Both the position numbers and the translations under genes were made by a program. The notes beneath the pieces are model-generated. The model saw nothing but the letters and a program-made list of their open reading frames with translations, had not been told where the DNA came from and did not search any database. Below, piece by piece: positions 5,502 through 13,867 of a DNA stretch of 64,000 nucleotides. The DNA lies in the NCBI RefSeq assembly GCF_042033325.1, contig NZ_CP160095.1. One strand, written 5' to 3'. Each line of letters begins with the position of its first letter. Position 1 is the first letter of the stretch. Source of the stretch: Sneathia sanguinegens (GTDB lineage: Bacteria; Fusobacteriota; Fusobacteriia; Fusobacteriales; Leptotrichiaceae).

Positions 5502-6313
5502 AGATAAAAGACTATTTATTTAAATTTTTTGTGTATTCTTCAGCACTTTTAGCCTTTGGTATGTTTGTATTTTTAATTATGTACATAGTAATAAATGGAA
5601 TAAAGAATATAGATCTTTCTATTTTCTCTATCAACTATACTAGTGAAAATAGCTCTATTTTTCCATCATTTGTATCTACTATAGCTATAATATTACTAAC
5701 ATTAATTTTTTCTATACCATTTGGAATAGGGAGTGCAATATATCTGACTGAATATGCAAATAAGAGAAATAGGATTATTCAACTAATCTCTATTACAACT
5801 CAAACATTAGCTGGGATACCATCTATTGTTTATGGTCTATTTGGAATGCTTTTCTTTGTTACAAAGCTCAAATTAGGTTTTTCAATAATATCAGGGGCAT
5901 TAACACTTGCAATAATGATTTTACCAATAATTATGGAAACTACAGAAAATGCATTGAATTCTGTTCCAGATAGTTATAGACAAGGAGCTTTTGGTTTAGG
6001 TGCTGGAAAGTTAAGAACTGTATTTTCTATAGTATTACCTGCAAGTATGTCTGGGATACTATCTGGAATAATACTTTCAATAGGTAGAATTATTGGAGAA
6101 AGTGCTGCTCTAATTTATACTGCAGGTACAGTAGCACAACTACCTAAAAGTATTTTTTCATCATCAAGAACATTGGCAGTACATGTTTATAGTTTATCTA
6201 GCGAAGGCTTACATACTGATAAAGCATATGCAACAGCATTTATACTTTTAATACTAATACTAGGTATTAACTTACTTGCAAAAAAAATTACTAATAATTT
6301 GAAAAAGGGGTAA
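5498..6313 (+). CDS. pstA: Phosphate ABC transporter permease PstA
   Basis: A 271-residue membrane permease with about six helices. The EAA motif is around residue 161 (QGAFGLGAGKLRTVFSIVLP), followed by GRIIGESAALIYTAG. It overlaps the pstC stop by four bases. It is the second half of the phosphate channel. Order and coupling match standard pstSCAB operons. Confidence 0.95.
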   Translation: MKIKDYLFKFFVYSSALLAFGMFVFLIMYIVINGIKNIDLSIFSINYTSENSSIFPSFVSTIAIILLTLIFSIPFGIGSAIYLTEYANKRNRIIQLISITTQTLAGIPSIVYGLFGMLFFVTKLKLGFSIISGALTLAIMILPIIMETTENALNSVPDSYRQGAFGLGAGKLRTVFSIVLPASMSGILSGIILSIGRIIGESAALIYTAGTVAQLPKSIFSSSRTLAVHVYSLSSEGLHTDKAYATAFILLILILGINLLAKKITNNLKKG

Positions 6314-6315
6314 AT

Positions 6316-7062
6316 ATGGACAAAATACAAGTAAAAAATTTAAATCTCTATTACAACAAATTTCAAGCATTAAAAAATATTAATATTGCAATAAAAGAGA
6401 ATAAAATAATGTCCTTTATAGGACCATCTGGTTGTGGTAAATCTACTCTTTTAAAATCTATAAATAGAATGAATGATTTAGTGGAAGATTGTAAAATTGA
6501 AGGAGAAATTTTACTAGACTCGAAAAATATTAATGATATATCAGTTAATCAACTAAGAAAAAGAGTTGGGATGGTTTTTCAAAAACCAAATCCTTTTCCT
6601 ATGAGTATATATGATAATATTGCATTTGGTCCTAGAACTCATGGGATAACTAAAAAATCTGAATTAGATTTTATTGTAGAAAATTCTCTTAAAAAGGCAG
6701 CTCTTTTTGATGATGTTAAAGATAGAATACACAAATCAGCACTTGCATTATCTGGTGGGCAACAACAAAGATTATGCATAGCAAGAGCCTTAGCTGTTGA
6801 ACCTGAAGTTTTACTTATGGATGAACCTACAAGTGCATTAGATCCAATTTCTACTGGTAAAATAGAAGACTTAGTTAGAGTTTTAAAAGAAAAATATACA
6901 ATAATTATGGTAACACATAATATGCAACAAGCTATAAGAATAAGTGATGATACTGCATTTTTCTTACTAGGTAAAATAATAGAAGTTGGAAAAACTGATG
7001 ATATTTTTAGTAATCCTCGTGATAAACGAACAGAAGACTATATTACAGGAAGATTTGGATAG
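6316..7062 (+). CDS. pstB: Phosphate ABC transporter ATP-binding protein PstB
   Basis: A 248-residue ABC ATPase that powers phosphate uptake through PstCA. Walker A is GPSGCGKST at 36-44, Q-loop is VFQKPNPFP, signature is LSGGQQQR near 145, Walker B is LLMDEPTSALD near 168, and the H-loop is VTHN near 198. It starts 2 bases after pstA behind AAAAGGGG. All catalytic residues are intact. Confidence 0.97.
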   Translation: MDKIQVKNLNLYYNKFQALKNINIAIKENKIMSFIGPSGCGKSTLLKSINRMNDLVEDCKIEGEILLDSKNINDISVNQLRKRVGMVFQKPNPFPMSIYDNIAFGPRTHGITKKSELDFIVENSLKKAALFDDVKDRIHKSALALSGGQQQRLCIARALAVEPEVLLMDEPTSALDPISTGKIEDLVRVLKEKYTIIMVTHNMQQAIRISDDTAFFLLGKIIEVGKTDDIFSNPRDKRTEDYITGRFG

Positions 7063-7073
7063 GAGTGAATAAA

Positions 7074-7733
7074 ATGAGAGAAAAATATGATGAAAAATTA
7101 AAATTACTAAATGATAATCTTGTTAAAATGGGAGAAATGGTAAAAGAACAAATAGCAAATACTATAAGAATTATTGAAACTCAAAATAAAGAAATTGCTA
7201 AAGAAATTTTGCAAAATGAAAATGATATTAATTCAATGGAAAAAAATATAGAACGTTTATGTCTTAATTTAATATTACATGAACAACCTGTTGCCAAAGA
7301 TTTAAGAACAATATCTTCAGCTTTTAAAATGATAATAGATTTAGAGCGTATAGGAGATCATGCAACAGATATTTCAGAAATAATACTTGAAACTAAAAAA
7401 ACATTGAAAAATATTGAAAACTTTAAAAACTTTATTGCTATGTCTAATAAGACGACTGAAATGATAACTAATAGTATTAATGCATATATTAATAAGGATA
7501 TTAATCTTGCTAATTTAGTTATTAAATCTGATGATGAAGTAGATGACTTATTCGAAAAAATAAAGAAAGAAATGATACATTTAATAAAAGACACTGATGA
7601 AGACGGAGAAAAAATAATAGAAGACCTATTAATAGCAAAATATTTTGAAAGAATAGGTGATCACTCAGTAAATATTGCAGAATGGGCAATATTTTCAATA
7701 ACTGGAGAACATAAAAATTCAAAAATACTTTAA
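7074..7733 (+). CDS. phoU: Phosphate signalling protein PhoU
   Basis: 219 residues made of two related helical halves, each with the E/D-rich metal cluster motifs (ERIGDHATDISE near 95-105 and ERIGDHSVNIAEW near 195-207). It modulates Pst transport and, where present, PhoR signalling. The ATG at 7074 is chosen over GTG 7065 because the AGGAG at 7061-7065 is at ideal spacing and overlaps the pstB stop. It is the last gene of the operon. Confidence 0.95.
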   Translation: MREKYDEKLKLLNDNLVKMGEMVKEQIANTIRIIETQNKEIAKEILQNENDINSMEKNIERLCLNLILHEQPVAKDLRTISSAFKMIIDLERIGDHATDISEIILETKKTLKNIENFKNFIAMSNKTTEMITNSINAYINKDINLANLVIKSDDEVDDLFEKIKKEMIHLIKDTDEDGEKIIEDLLIAKYFERIGDHSVNIAEWAIFSITGEHKNSKIL

Positions 7734-7808
7734 TCAAAAAGCTATCTTTTATGATAAAACATATAAATCATAGGAGGTGGCATTTTAATTTACTAGATCT
7801 GTTTTATT

Positions 7809-7940
7809 ATGAAATGGTTTGATAGTTTACCGAATAAATATTATATTTTTGATAACTGTATTGATAATTATGATGATAAAATTGTTGAATATTTATGGGA
7901 ATATCATGATTACTATGTTGAAAAGTGGAATAATTATTAA
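7809..7940 (+). CDS. Small hypothetical acidic protein
   Basis: A 43-residue frame (MKWFDSLPNKYYIFDNCIDN...) rich in Tyr, Asp and Trp. A strong AGGAGG at about 7772 lies far upstream and would feed a frame with an early stop. The start here has no good site. It could be the remnant of a longer gene. Unrecognised. Confidence 0.3.
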   Translation: MKWFDSLPNKYYIFDNCIDNYDDKIVEYLWEYHDYYVEKWNNY

Positions 7941-8002
7941 ATGTATTACTTTTAAATTAATGTAGGGTATAATAAAGTATATAAAAAAGAGAGGTGAAAA
8001 TC

Positions 8003-8890
8003 ATGATATTAACAAAAGAAGATGTAAAAAATTTTTATGTGGTCGAAGACACAGAAACTGGTGTAATTGTTAGTGATGGTTTGATGTACTATGATGTCAA
8101 AATAACAAATGATGATATACTAGATATTTTAATTAAAAAAATCGGGATAAACCCAGCCACCGACTTATTAGGATTATATGAATCACATAAAGATAATGTC
8201 GTGAGAGAACACCTGAAAAATAATTTTTGGGACTTCAAAGTAGCTGTTGAAGATTTTTATAGCGATATTAACATAAATTCTTTTGAAGATTTTAATACAT
8301 GGTGTTATAATTACTGTAATTATGAATTTTGCATGGATAGTGATGAAAGAGGTCTCTGTAGATATCATTTAGAGGAAAATATTGATGGTTTAGATAGCTT
8401 TACTGTCTATGAAGATATGCCTATGAGTTATTTTGAAAGCCAACTACACGACTTTGAAGAGTTACTGTATACTTTACAAAAAATTCAAGATAATTTAACA
8501 ATAAAGGCAGATGATTACAGAGAAAGGCTGTTAGGTAATTTAAATGACAATTTAAAAGACAACAACCTAAAACCTATTCCTGTACAAAAATATAAAGATG
8601 AAACAGAAGTAGTAAATACTATTAAAGAACTCAATTCAGATAGTCCAGAAAATTTAAACAAATTTTTAGAAGATTATAACGGCTATAATAACCATATTTT
8701 ATCTGATGGTGATGATGTATATATTTCTTTAGTGAGAGATAAAGAAGGGGATTATTATACTTTTTATGATTATCACGATAATGGTGATGTTATAGACACT
8801 ATTAGAGTTGAAATACAAGACATATTGACAACAGATGATATTTTATATCAGCCAGATTTAAAAGAATGCAAAGATAAAATTCTATTATGA
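8003..8890 (+). CDS. Hypothetical acidic cytoplasmic protein
   Basis: 295 residues from ATG 8003, preferred over GTG 7994, which lies within the ribosome site GAGGTG. It has no signal peptide or membrane segment. It is very rich in Asp, Glu and Tyr, with a Cys-containing centre (CYNYCNYEFCMDSDERGLC near residue 95). The C-terminal part (SLVRDKEGDYYTFYDYHDNG near 245) looks like repeated beta-hairpin. A TATAAT at 7971-7976 sits upstream. Phage or mobile-element proteins often look like this, but I do not recognise a family. Confidence 0.7.
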   Translation: MILTKEDVKNFYVVEDTETGVIVSDGLMYYDVKITNDDILDILIKKIGINPATDLLGLYESHKDNVVREHLKNNFWDFKVAVEDFYSDININSFEDFNTWCYNYCNYEFCMDSDERGLCRYHLEENIDGLDSFTVYEDMPMSYFESQLHDFEELLYTLQKIQDNLTIKADDYRERLLGNLNDNLKDNNLKPIPVQKYKDETEVVNTIKELNSDSPENLNKFLEDYNGYNNHILSDGDDVYISLVRDKEGDYYTFYDYHDNGDVIDTIRVEIQDILTTDDILYQPDLKECKDKILL

Positions 8891-8941
8891 AAATAAAAGA
8901 CATGACTATGATTGGAAAAGATAATTGAAAGGAAGATAAAT

Positions 8942-9373
8942 ATGAAAAAGATAATAATGATAATAATGATGATGATGATAACATTTGTAGGATTTGCATC
9001 AAACAAACCAAAAGACAATTTCGATTATGATAAGTATGTGGGATATTATACATATGAAGGTGAAGAATCAACATCTATAAAAATTGAAATAAGAAAATTA
9101 AAAAATGGTAAATATATATTGATAGATTATACATATATGTATGGTTCAGGGTATAATGGTAAATTACCATATTTTAAATTAATTTCTAAAGATGGAAAAT
9201 TTTATGATAAAAATAAAATACAATATATTTTAAAAGATAATAAATTAATTATGGATTATGGTAATGAAAAATATTCATATAAAAAAGATTCTAAAAAAGA
9301 AATTAAGGAATTTACAAGTGGATATGACTATAAAATAGCAAAATTTTATGATGGAGATATAATACGATATTGA
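8942..9373 (+). CDS. Secreted small protein with signal peptide
   Basis: 143 residues. The Met/Ile-rich hydrophobic N-terminus (MKKIIMIIMMMMITFVGFAS) is a signal peptide with a likely cut after GFA. The mature part is lysine- and tyrosine-rich with a lipocalin-like strand pattern (YVGYYTYEGE, IEIRKLKNGKYILIDY). ATG 8942 follows AAAGGAAG. It is probably periplasmic. Function unknown. Confidence 0.65.
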   Translation: MKKIIMIIMMMMITFVGFASNKPKDNFDYDKYVGYYTYEGEESTSIKIEIRKLKNGKYILIDYTYMYGSGYNGKLPYFKLISKDGKFYDKNKIQYILKDNKLIMDYGNEKYSYKKDSKKEIKEFTSGYDYKIAKFYDGDIIRY

Positions 9374-9452
9374 AAACATTAACTAAACGTAGTATAATAA
9401 ATATGTAATGAAAAACAAAAAAATATGAGAATAAATGTAACTATTAAATTAG

Positions 9453-9495
9453 GCATCTCGTGTAGGATAACAATTCCTACATGGGGTGCATTTTT
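9453..9495 (+). terminator. Strong intrinsic terminator
   Basis: GCATCTCGTGTAGG pairs with CCTACATGGGGTGC over about 14 positions (including G-T pairs) around an 8-base loop, followed by ATTTTTGTTT. A TATAAT at about 9400 lies just upstream, so a short transcript of some 80 bases could end here. Confidence 0.7.
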
Positions 9496-9523
9496 GTTTA
9501 TTTACAAAGAAAGGAGGAAAGAT

Positions 9524-9628
9524 ATGAAAAAAATATGGATAAAAGATATACAAAAAAACTATAAAAAATTAATTTTAACTTTATTGATTGAAATATTTAC
9601 ATTATTTGTAATAAAACATATACATTAA
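9524..9628 (+). CDS. Small membrane peptide, possible type I toxin
   Basis: 34 residues from ATG 9524, behind an excellent ribosome site (AAGGAGGAAAG). A basic N-terminus (MKKIWIKDIQKNYKK) is followed by one hydrophobic segment (LILTLLIEIFTLFVI) and KHIH. Length, single helix and charged ends resemble membrane toxins of type I toxin-antitoxin pairs. A terminator-bounded short transcript lies directly upstream. No antisense RNA is evident, so this is only a possibility. Confidence 0.4.
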   Translation: MKKIWIKDIQKNYKKLILTLLIEIFTLFVIKHIH

Positions 9629-9764
9629 TGGAAAATATATGGGAAGAATGTTAAAGGGGATACCGACAACATTAGAAGAAAACAATATTGTTTTTTTTAT
9701 ATGATATGTAGTATAATAAATAAATAGAAAAGAGAAAACTAAAAGCAATATAGAAGGAGGAACA

Positions 9765-10133
9765 TTGAAAATTATTAATATAAACAGGGCAAAGAAAATA
9801 GAGCCTTTGTTTGGATTAAGAGTGCCAGATTTTGTTTATTCATTATATAAAATTTGTATTAGTCAAGAAGCATTTGAAAAAGCTTTTAAAGAATATCTTA
9901 ATATAAATCCCAAAAGATTGATCAAAATTGTTGAAGCTGTTGAAGGTGAAAAACAACGGTCAGTATTATTGGTTGTTATTTACGATAAAATTGTTGAAGG
10001 TAAAAGCATGCTAAAAGACAAACTAAGAACAAAGGTTCAGGATTTTAATTTTCCAATTTTTGTTTTAGGGATTAATGAACAAACAGATATAGAAGAAGAA
10101 ATAGAAGAATTTAAAAGAAGGAGATTATTATGA
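9765..10133 (+). CDS. Hypothetical protein with TTG start
   Basis: 122 residues. The TTG at 9765 is supported by AAGGAGG eight bases upstream; no ATG fits. It is a mixed alpha/beta protein without a signal peptide, with an acidic tail (EEEIEEFKRRRLL) whose end overlaps the next start (ATGA). A TATAAT at about 9709 is the likely promoter. Coupling to the cyclophilin lipoprotein suggests one transcript. Unrecognised. Confidence 0.65.
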   Translation: MKIININRAKKIEPLFGLRVPDFVYSLYKICISQEAFEKAFKEYLNINPKRLIKIVEAVEGEKQRSVLLVVIYDKIVEGKSMLKDKLRTKVQDFNFPIFVLGINEQTDIEEEIEEFKRRRLL

Positions 10134-10789
10134 AAAAAATTATAGCAATAATAACATTATGTATTTTAGCAATATCATGTAATAGTGTTCAATTTGCAGA
10201 TATTACTGAATCTTTTCTTGGTGAAAGATTAGTTAATGTTACAAAAGAACAAAAATATAAGGCAAAAATGGCAAGTTATAAATTAGAAGCAAAAATTATA
10301 ACTAACAAAGGAGATATAAATGTATTTTTATATCCTGATGGAGCACCAGAAACTGTTGCAAATTTTGTATTTTTATGTAGCAAGAATTTCTATGATAATA
10401 TGAAATTCCATAGAGTTTTACCAAATAATTTGATACAAATTGGAGATAAAAAAGGAGATACAACAGGTGATGCAGGATATTTTATAAGGGATGAAATAAC
10501 TAATTGGTTAAATTTTGATAAAGCTGGTATGATAGCAATGGCAAAAAATTCAAATAAAGATAGTGCAAGTTCACAATTTTTCATAACTTTAACTGAAAAA
10601 CAAGATTTAAATGGAAGATATACAGTATTTGGAAATTTAAAAACAAAACAAGATTTATTGGTAGCAAAATCAATAAGAGTTGGCGATGTGATAAAAGATA
10701 TACAAATTACAGGTGTTAATGTTAATGACTTTTTGAACAATTTCAAGCCAGAAGTAGAGCAATGGAATAAAAAATTGCTTGACAAATAA
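10130..10789 (+). CDS. Cyclophilin-type peptidyl-prolyl isomerase lipoprotein
   Basis: 219 residues. A lipoprotein signal (lipobox LAISC, Cys17) is followed by a cyclophilin domain from about residue 52: GDINVFLYPDGAPETVANF, FHRVLPNNLIQIGD near 93 with the catalytic Arg, SSQFFITLTE near 145, and GRYTVFGNL. It would assist proline isomerisation in folding of envelope proteins. The missing G-rich loop residues make it a short bacterial form. The infC promoter overlaps its 3' end. Confidence 0.88.
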   Translation: MKKIIAIITLCILAISCNSVQFADITESFLGERLVNVTKEQKYKAKMASYKLEAKIITNKGDINVFLYPDGAPETVANFVFLCSKNFYDNMKFHRVLPNNLIQIGDKKGDTTGDAGYFIRDEITNWLNFDKAGMIAMAKNSNKDSASSQFFITLTEKQDLNGRYTVFGNLKTKQDLLVAKSIRVGDVIKDIQITGVNVNDFLNNFKPEVEQWNKKLLDK

Positions 10790-10807
10790 TAGGATTTATT
10801 GTATCAT
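10779..10807 (+). promoter_or_regulatory. Promoter of the infC-rpmI-rplT operon
   Basis: TTGACA (10779-10784), a 17-base spacer and TATCAT (10802-10807). It is nearly consensus and overlaps the last codons of the cyclophilin gene. Confidence 0.75.
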
Positions 10808-10813
10808 GTATTT

Positions 10814-10948
10814 AGTATTTGTGAAGAAGAAACATTGATTTCTCACCTTTCCATTTTTAATGAGTCTGGTTATTAAATATAAGGATACAAGTTAGTATTC
10901 ATTTTTTAGTGAGAAACAAGGTTTTATAATCTTGTTTTTTTATATTTT
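10814..10948 (+). promoter_or_regulatory. Structured leader / attenuator of the infC operon
   Basis: A leader of about 135 bases. TTTCTCAC (10839-10846) can pair with GTGAGAAA (10909-10916). The latter overlaps the left arm of an intrinsic terminator, AAACAAG (10914-10920) with CTTGTTT (10931-10937) and a T-run. The two structures exclude each other, as in leaders controlled by L20 or IF3 in other bacteria. The controlling protein here is inferred. Confidence 0.6.
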
Positions 10949-10962
10949 AGGAGGTGTTCTGT

Positions 10963-11487
10963 ATAAAAGGAACTAATAAATCTGATGGAATTCGTGTTAA
11001 TGAAGAAATTAGATGTAGAGAAGTAAGAGTAATAAGTGAAAATGGTGATTTATTAGGAGTAATGTCTCCAAAAGAAGCAATGGAAATTGCAATGGAGCAT
11101 AATTTAGATTTGGTTGAAATTTCACCAAATGCAGTACCACCAGTTTGTAAAGTAATGAATTATGGAAAATTCAGATATGAGAAGACAAAAAAAGAAAAAG
11201 AAAATAAGAAAAAACAAAAAAATGTTACAATAAAAGAGTTGCGTATAAAACCTCATATTGATGAACATGATAAACAAACTAAAATAGTACAAATTACAAA
11301 ATTTCTTGAAAAAGAATATAAAGTAAAAGTAAGCTTAAAATTATCGGGAAGAGAAAAGTTACATATTGAGTCATCGATAAAGATTCTTGATAACTTTGCT
11401 GAATATTTTAAGGACTTAGCTATAGTTGAGAAAAAATATGGTAAAGAACAAATACAAAAATTTATAATGTTATCACCTAAAAAATAA
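10963..11487 (+). CDS. infC: Translation initiation factor IF-3, probable AUA start
   Basis: IF-3 binds the 30S subunit and polices start-codon choice. The protein has the family core from RVNEEIRCREVRVISENG through VTIKELRIKPHIDEHD to LSGREKLH. No ATG, GTG or TTG lies at the right distance from the strong AGGAGG (10949-10954). GTG 10954 is inside it. The in-frame ATA at 10963 is 8 bases downstream and gives the usual length (174 residues). Non-canonical infC starts (AUU in E. coli) allow IF-3 to repress itself, so AUA fits. It is first in an operon with L35 and L20. Confidence 0.9.
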   Translation: MKGTNKSDGIRVNEEIRCREVRVISENGDLLGVMSPKEAMEIAMEHNLDLVEISPNAVPPVCKVMNYGKFRYEKTKKEKENKKKQKNVTIKELRIKPHIDEHDKQTKIVQITKFLEKEYKVKVSLKLSGREKLHIESSIKILDNFAEYFKDLAIVEKKYGKEQIQKFIMLSPKK

Positions 11488-11500
11488 GGAGGAAAAGATC

Positions 11501-11707
11501 ATGCCAAAAATGAAAACACATAGAGGTGCAAAAAAAAGAATTAAAGTAACAGGAAGCGGAAAATTTGTTATAAGACATTCAGGAAAAAGTCATATTTTAA
11601 CTAAGAAAACTCATAAGAGAAAGAAAGGTCTAGGACAAGATTATGTAATTTCTGCAGGTGCAGCTAAAAAAGTATCAAAATTATTAGCAGTGAGTCAAGG
11701 AAGATAG
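11501..11707 (+). CDS. rpmI: 50S ribosomal protein L35
   Basis: 68 very basic residues (MPKMKTHRGAKKRIKVTGSG...), full length for L35, with the typical KTHKRKKGLG region. It lies 13 bases after infC behind AAGGAGG. Part of the conserved infC-rpmI-rplT operon. Confidence 0.97.
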   Translation: MPKMKTHRGAKKRIKVTGSGKFVIRHSGKSHILTKKTHKRKKGLGQDYVISAGAAKKVSKLLAVSQGR

Positions 11708-11721
11708 GAGAGTGAAAAAAT

Positions 11722-12072
11722 ATGGCAAGAGTTAAAACTGGTATTGTTAGAAGAAAAAAACATAAGAAAATTTTAAAAGAAGCTAAAGGATATAAAGGAA
11801 CAAGAAAAACTAATTTTAGAAAAGCTAATGAAGCTGTTAAAAGAGCTATGGCGTTCTCTACTGAACATAGAAAATTAAAGAAAAGAACAATGAGAGAATT
11901 GTGGATTATTAGAATAAATGCTGCATCTAGATTAAATGGTTTATCATATTCTAAATTCATGAATGGTTTGAAGAAGCTTAATATTGAATTAGATAGAAAA
12001 GTATTAGCTGACTTAGCAGTAAATAATGCAACAGAATTTGCTAAATTAGTTGAACAAGTTAAAAATATATAA
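11722..12072 (+). CDS. rplT: 50S ribosomal protein L20
   Basis: 116 residues (MARVKTGIVRRKKHKKILKE, later LWIIRINAASR), the normal L20 length. It is an early assembly protein of the 50S subunit and in other bacteria the repressor of this operon through its leader. It is followed within ten bases by a terminator. Confidence 0.97.
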   Translation: MARVKTGIVRRKKHKKILKEAKGYKGTRKTNFRKANEAVKRAMAFSTEHRKLKKRTMRELWIIRINAASRLNGLSYSKFMNGLKKLNIELDRKVLADLAVNNATEFAKLVEQVKNI

Positions 12073-12081
12073 TTTTAGTTG

Positions 12082-12107
12082 GTTCGCATTTATGCGAACT
12101 TTTTTTT
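12082..12107 (+). terminator. Terminator of the infC operon
   Basis: GTTCGCA, loop TTTA, TGCGAAC, then T8. Confidence 0.85.
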
Positions 12108-12117
12108 AGGAGAAAAT

Positions 12118-12981
12118 ATGAAATTAATTGATGGTAAAAGAGTCTCTAATGAAATTTTGAAACAATTAAAATGTAAACATGAGGACTTAAATTCAAAATA
12201 TTATAGACAAGCAACATTGACTGTTATACTTGTGGGAGATGATTATGCTTCAAAAATATATGTAAGAAATAAGGAAAGAGCTTGCGAAAAAGTTGGCATA
12301 AAAACTAAAACTGTTATATTAGATGAAAATATAAAAAAAGAAGATTTAATTAATATAATCGAAAAAGAGAATAAAGATGAAGAAGTAGATGGAATATTGT
12401 TACAGTTACCTTTGCCAAAACATTTGGATCAATTAGAAATTATGTCACATATAGACTATAAAAAGGATGTAGATGGATTTTCACCTTTTAATATAGGAAA
12501 AATGTTATTAAACCAAAGTGGCTTAAGACCTTGTACAGCACTGGGTGTTATAAAATTATTAGAAGAGTATAAAATACCTATTAAAGGCTCAGATGTTGTT
12601 ATTATAGGAAGAAGTAATATAGTTGGTAAACCTTTAGCTATGATGTTAACTAATAGATCGGCTACTGTTCAATTATGTCATTCAAAAACTGAAAATATAG
12701 ATGAAAAAATAAAAAGAGCTGATATTTTGATAACGGCAGCAGGATATCCAAAATTAATTAATAAAACACATAAATTGAAAAAAGGTGTATGTATTATTGA
12801 TGTTGGAATAAATAGATTAGAAGGGAAATTATGTGGCGATGTAGCTATAGATGAAATTAATCTAGAAAATGTGGAATACATTACTCCTGTACCTGGAGGA
12901 GTTGGACCTATGACCATTGCTTGTTTATTAGAAAATGTTACGCAAATATATGAAGGAAAGGTAAAAAATGAAAGTATATAA
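12118..12981 (+). CDS. folD: Bifunctional methylene-THF dehydrogenase / cyclohydrolase
   Basis: 287 residues; interconverts 5,10-methylene-, methenyl- and 10-formyl-tetrahydrofolate. ATG 12118 follows TTAGGAG. Visible motifs are VGDDYASKIYVRNKERAC (with the catalytic YxxxK), GILLQLPLPKHLD, the NADP site GRSNIVGKPLAMML near 173, and the end TPVPGGVGPMTIACLLENV. It overlaps thyA by 14 bases, which links folate supply to dTMP synthesis. Confidence 0.96.
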   Translation: MKLIDGKRVSNEILKQLKCKHEDLNSKYYRQATLTVILVGDDYASKIYVRNKERACEKVGIKTKTVILDENIKKEDLINIIEKENKDEEVDGILLQLPLPKHLDQLEIMSHIDYKKDVDGFSPFNIGKMLLNQSGLRPCTALGVIKLLEEYKIPIKGSDVVIIGRSNIVGKPLAMMLTNRSATVQLCHSKTENIDEKIKRADILITAAGYPKLINKTHKLKKGVCIIDVGINRLEGKLCGDVAIDEINLENVEYITPVPGGVGPMTIACLLENVTQIYEGKVKNESI

Positions 12982-13837
12982 GGATTTAGTGAAATATGTA
13001 TTAGAAAATGGAGTTTTGAAGAAAAATAGAACTGGAGTAGATACCATATCAGTATTTTCTTATACATATAGGGTTGATTTAAATGAAGGGTATCCCTTGT
13101 TAACTACTAAAAAAATGTATTTTAATTCTATGTTACATGAATTATTTTGGTATTTAAGCGGGGAAGAAAATATAAAAGAATTTAGAAAAAAATCTAAAAT
13201 TTGGGATGCTTGGGCAGATGAAGATGGCTTATTAGAAACAGCTTACGGAAGATTTTGGAGAAGATTTCCAGTGCCTGAACAAAAATTAGATGGTGAAGTT
13301 TTTGTTGATGAAACAAATAAGTTTACAAAAAGAGAAAAAAATGGGCAATTGGTTTTTGATCAAATTGCTTATGTAATAGATACTTTGAAACAAATGAAAA
13401 AAAATCCTGAAATTTTAAATTCAAGAAGATTAGTTGTAAGTGCATGGCACCCAGCTAATGCAACAATTTCAAAGCTTCCACCTTGTCATTATACTTTTGC
13501 ATTTTGTGTGATTGGTAATAAATTAAATTGTCATTTAACTCAAAGAAGTGGAGATATTGCATTAGGAATACCATTTAATTTAGCATGTTATTCTTTATTG
13601 ACAATGATGATAGCAAAAGAATGTGGATATGAATTAGGAGAATTTTCACATACAATTATTGATGCACATATATATGTAAATCACATTGAAGGCTTAAAAG
13701 AGCAATTAAAAAGAGAAGAATATCCTTTACCTCATATTGAAATTAGTGATAAACCTTTTGATGAGTTGAAATTTGAAGATATTAAATTGATTGGATATAA
13801 GTCACATCCTATTATAAAATTCGATGTAGCTATTTAA
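12968..13837 (+). CDS. thyA: Thymidylate synthase
   Basis: 289 residues; converts dUMP and methylene-THF to dTMP. Arg21 of the phosphate loop (RTG), catalytic Cys173 in LPPCHYTFAF, and QRSGDIALGIPFN just after it are all intact. This is the classical ThyA, not the flavin enzyme ThyX. It is translated from within folD and ends in a shared terminator facing nth. Confidence 0.97.
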   Translation: MKVYKDLVKYVLENGVLKKNRTGVDTISVFSYTYRVDLNEGYPLLTTKKMYFNSMLHELFWYLSGEENIKEFRKKSKIWDAWADEDGLLETAYGRFWRRFPVPEQKLDGEVFVDETNKFTKREKNGQLVFDQIAYVIDTLKQMKKNPEILNSRRLVVSAWHPANATISKLPPCHYTFAFCVIGNKLNCHLTQRSGDIALGIPFNLACYSLLTMMIAKECGYELGEFSHTIIDAHIYVNHIEGLKEQLKREEYPLPHIEISDKPFDELKFEDIKLIGYKSHPIIKFDVAI

Positions 13838-13867
13838 AAGTAAAGTTGAAAAAAACTTTACTTTTTT
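13836..13867. terminator. Bidirectional terminator between thyA and nth
   Basis: AAAAGTAAAGTT pairs with AACTTTACTTTT around a 6-base loop, with T/A runs on both sides. It serves the convergent thyA (+) and nth (-). The nth stop codon lies inside the stem. Confidence 0.75.

Noticed and set aside
7734..8002. RNA element upstream of the 8003-8890 gene
   Set aside because: An AGGAGGT and a TATAAT are visible, but no stable paired structure or known motif could be made out.
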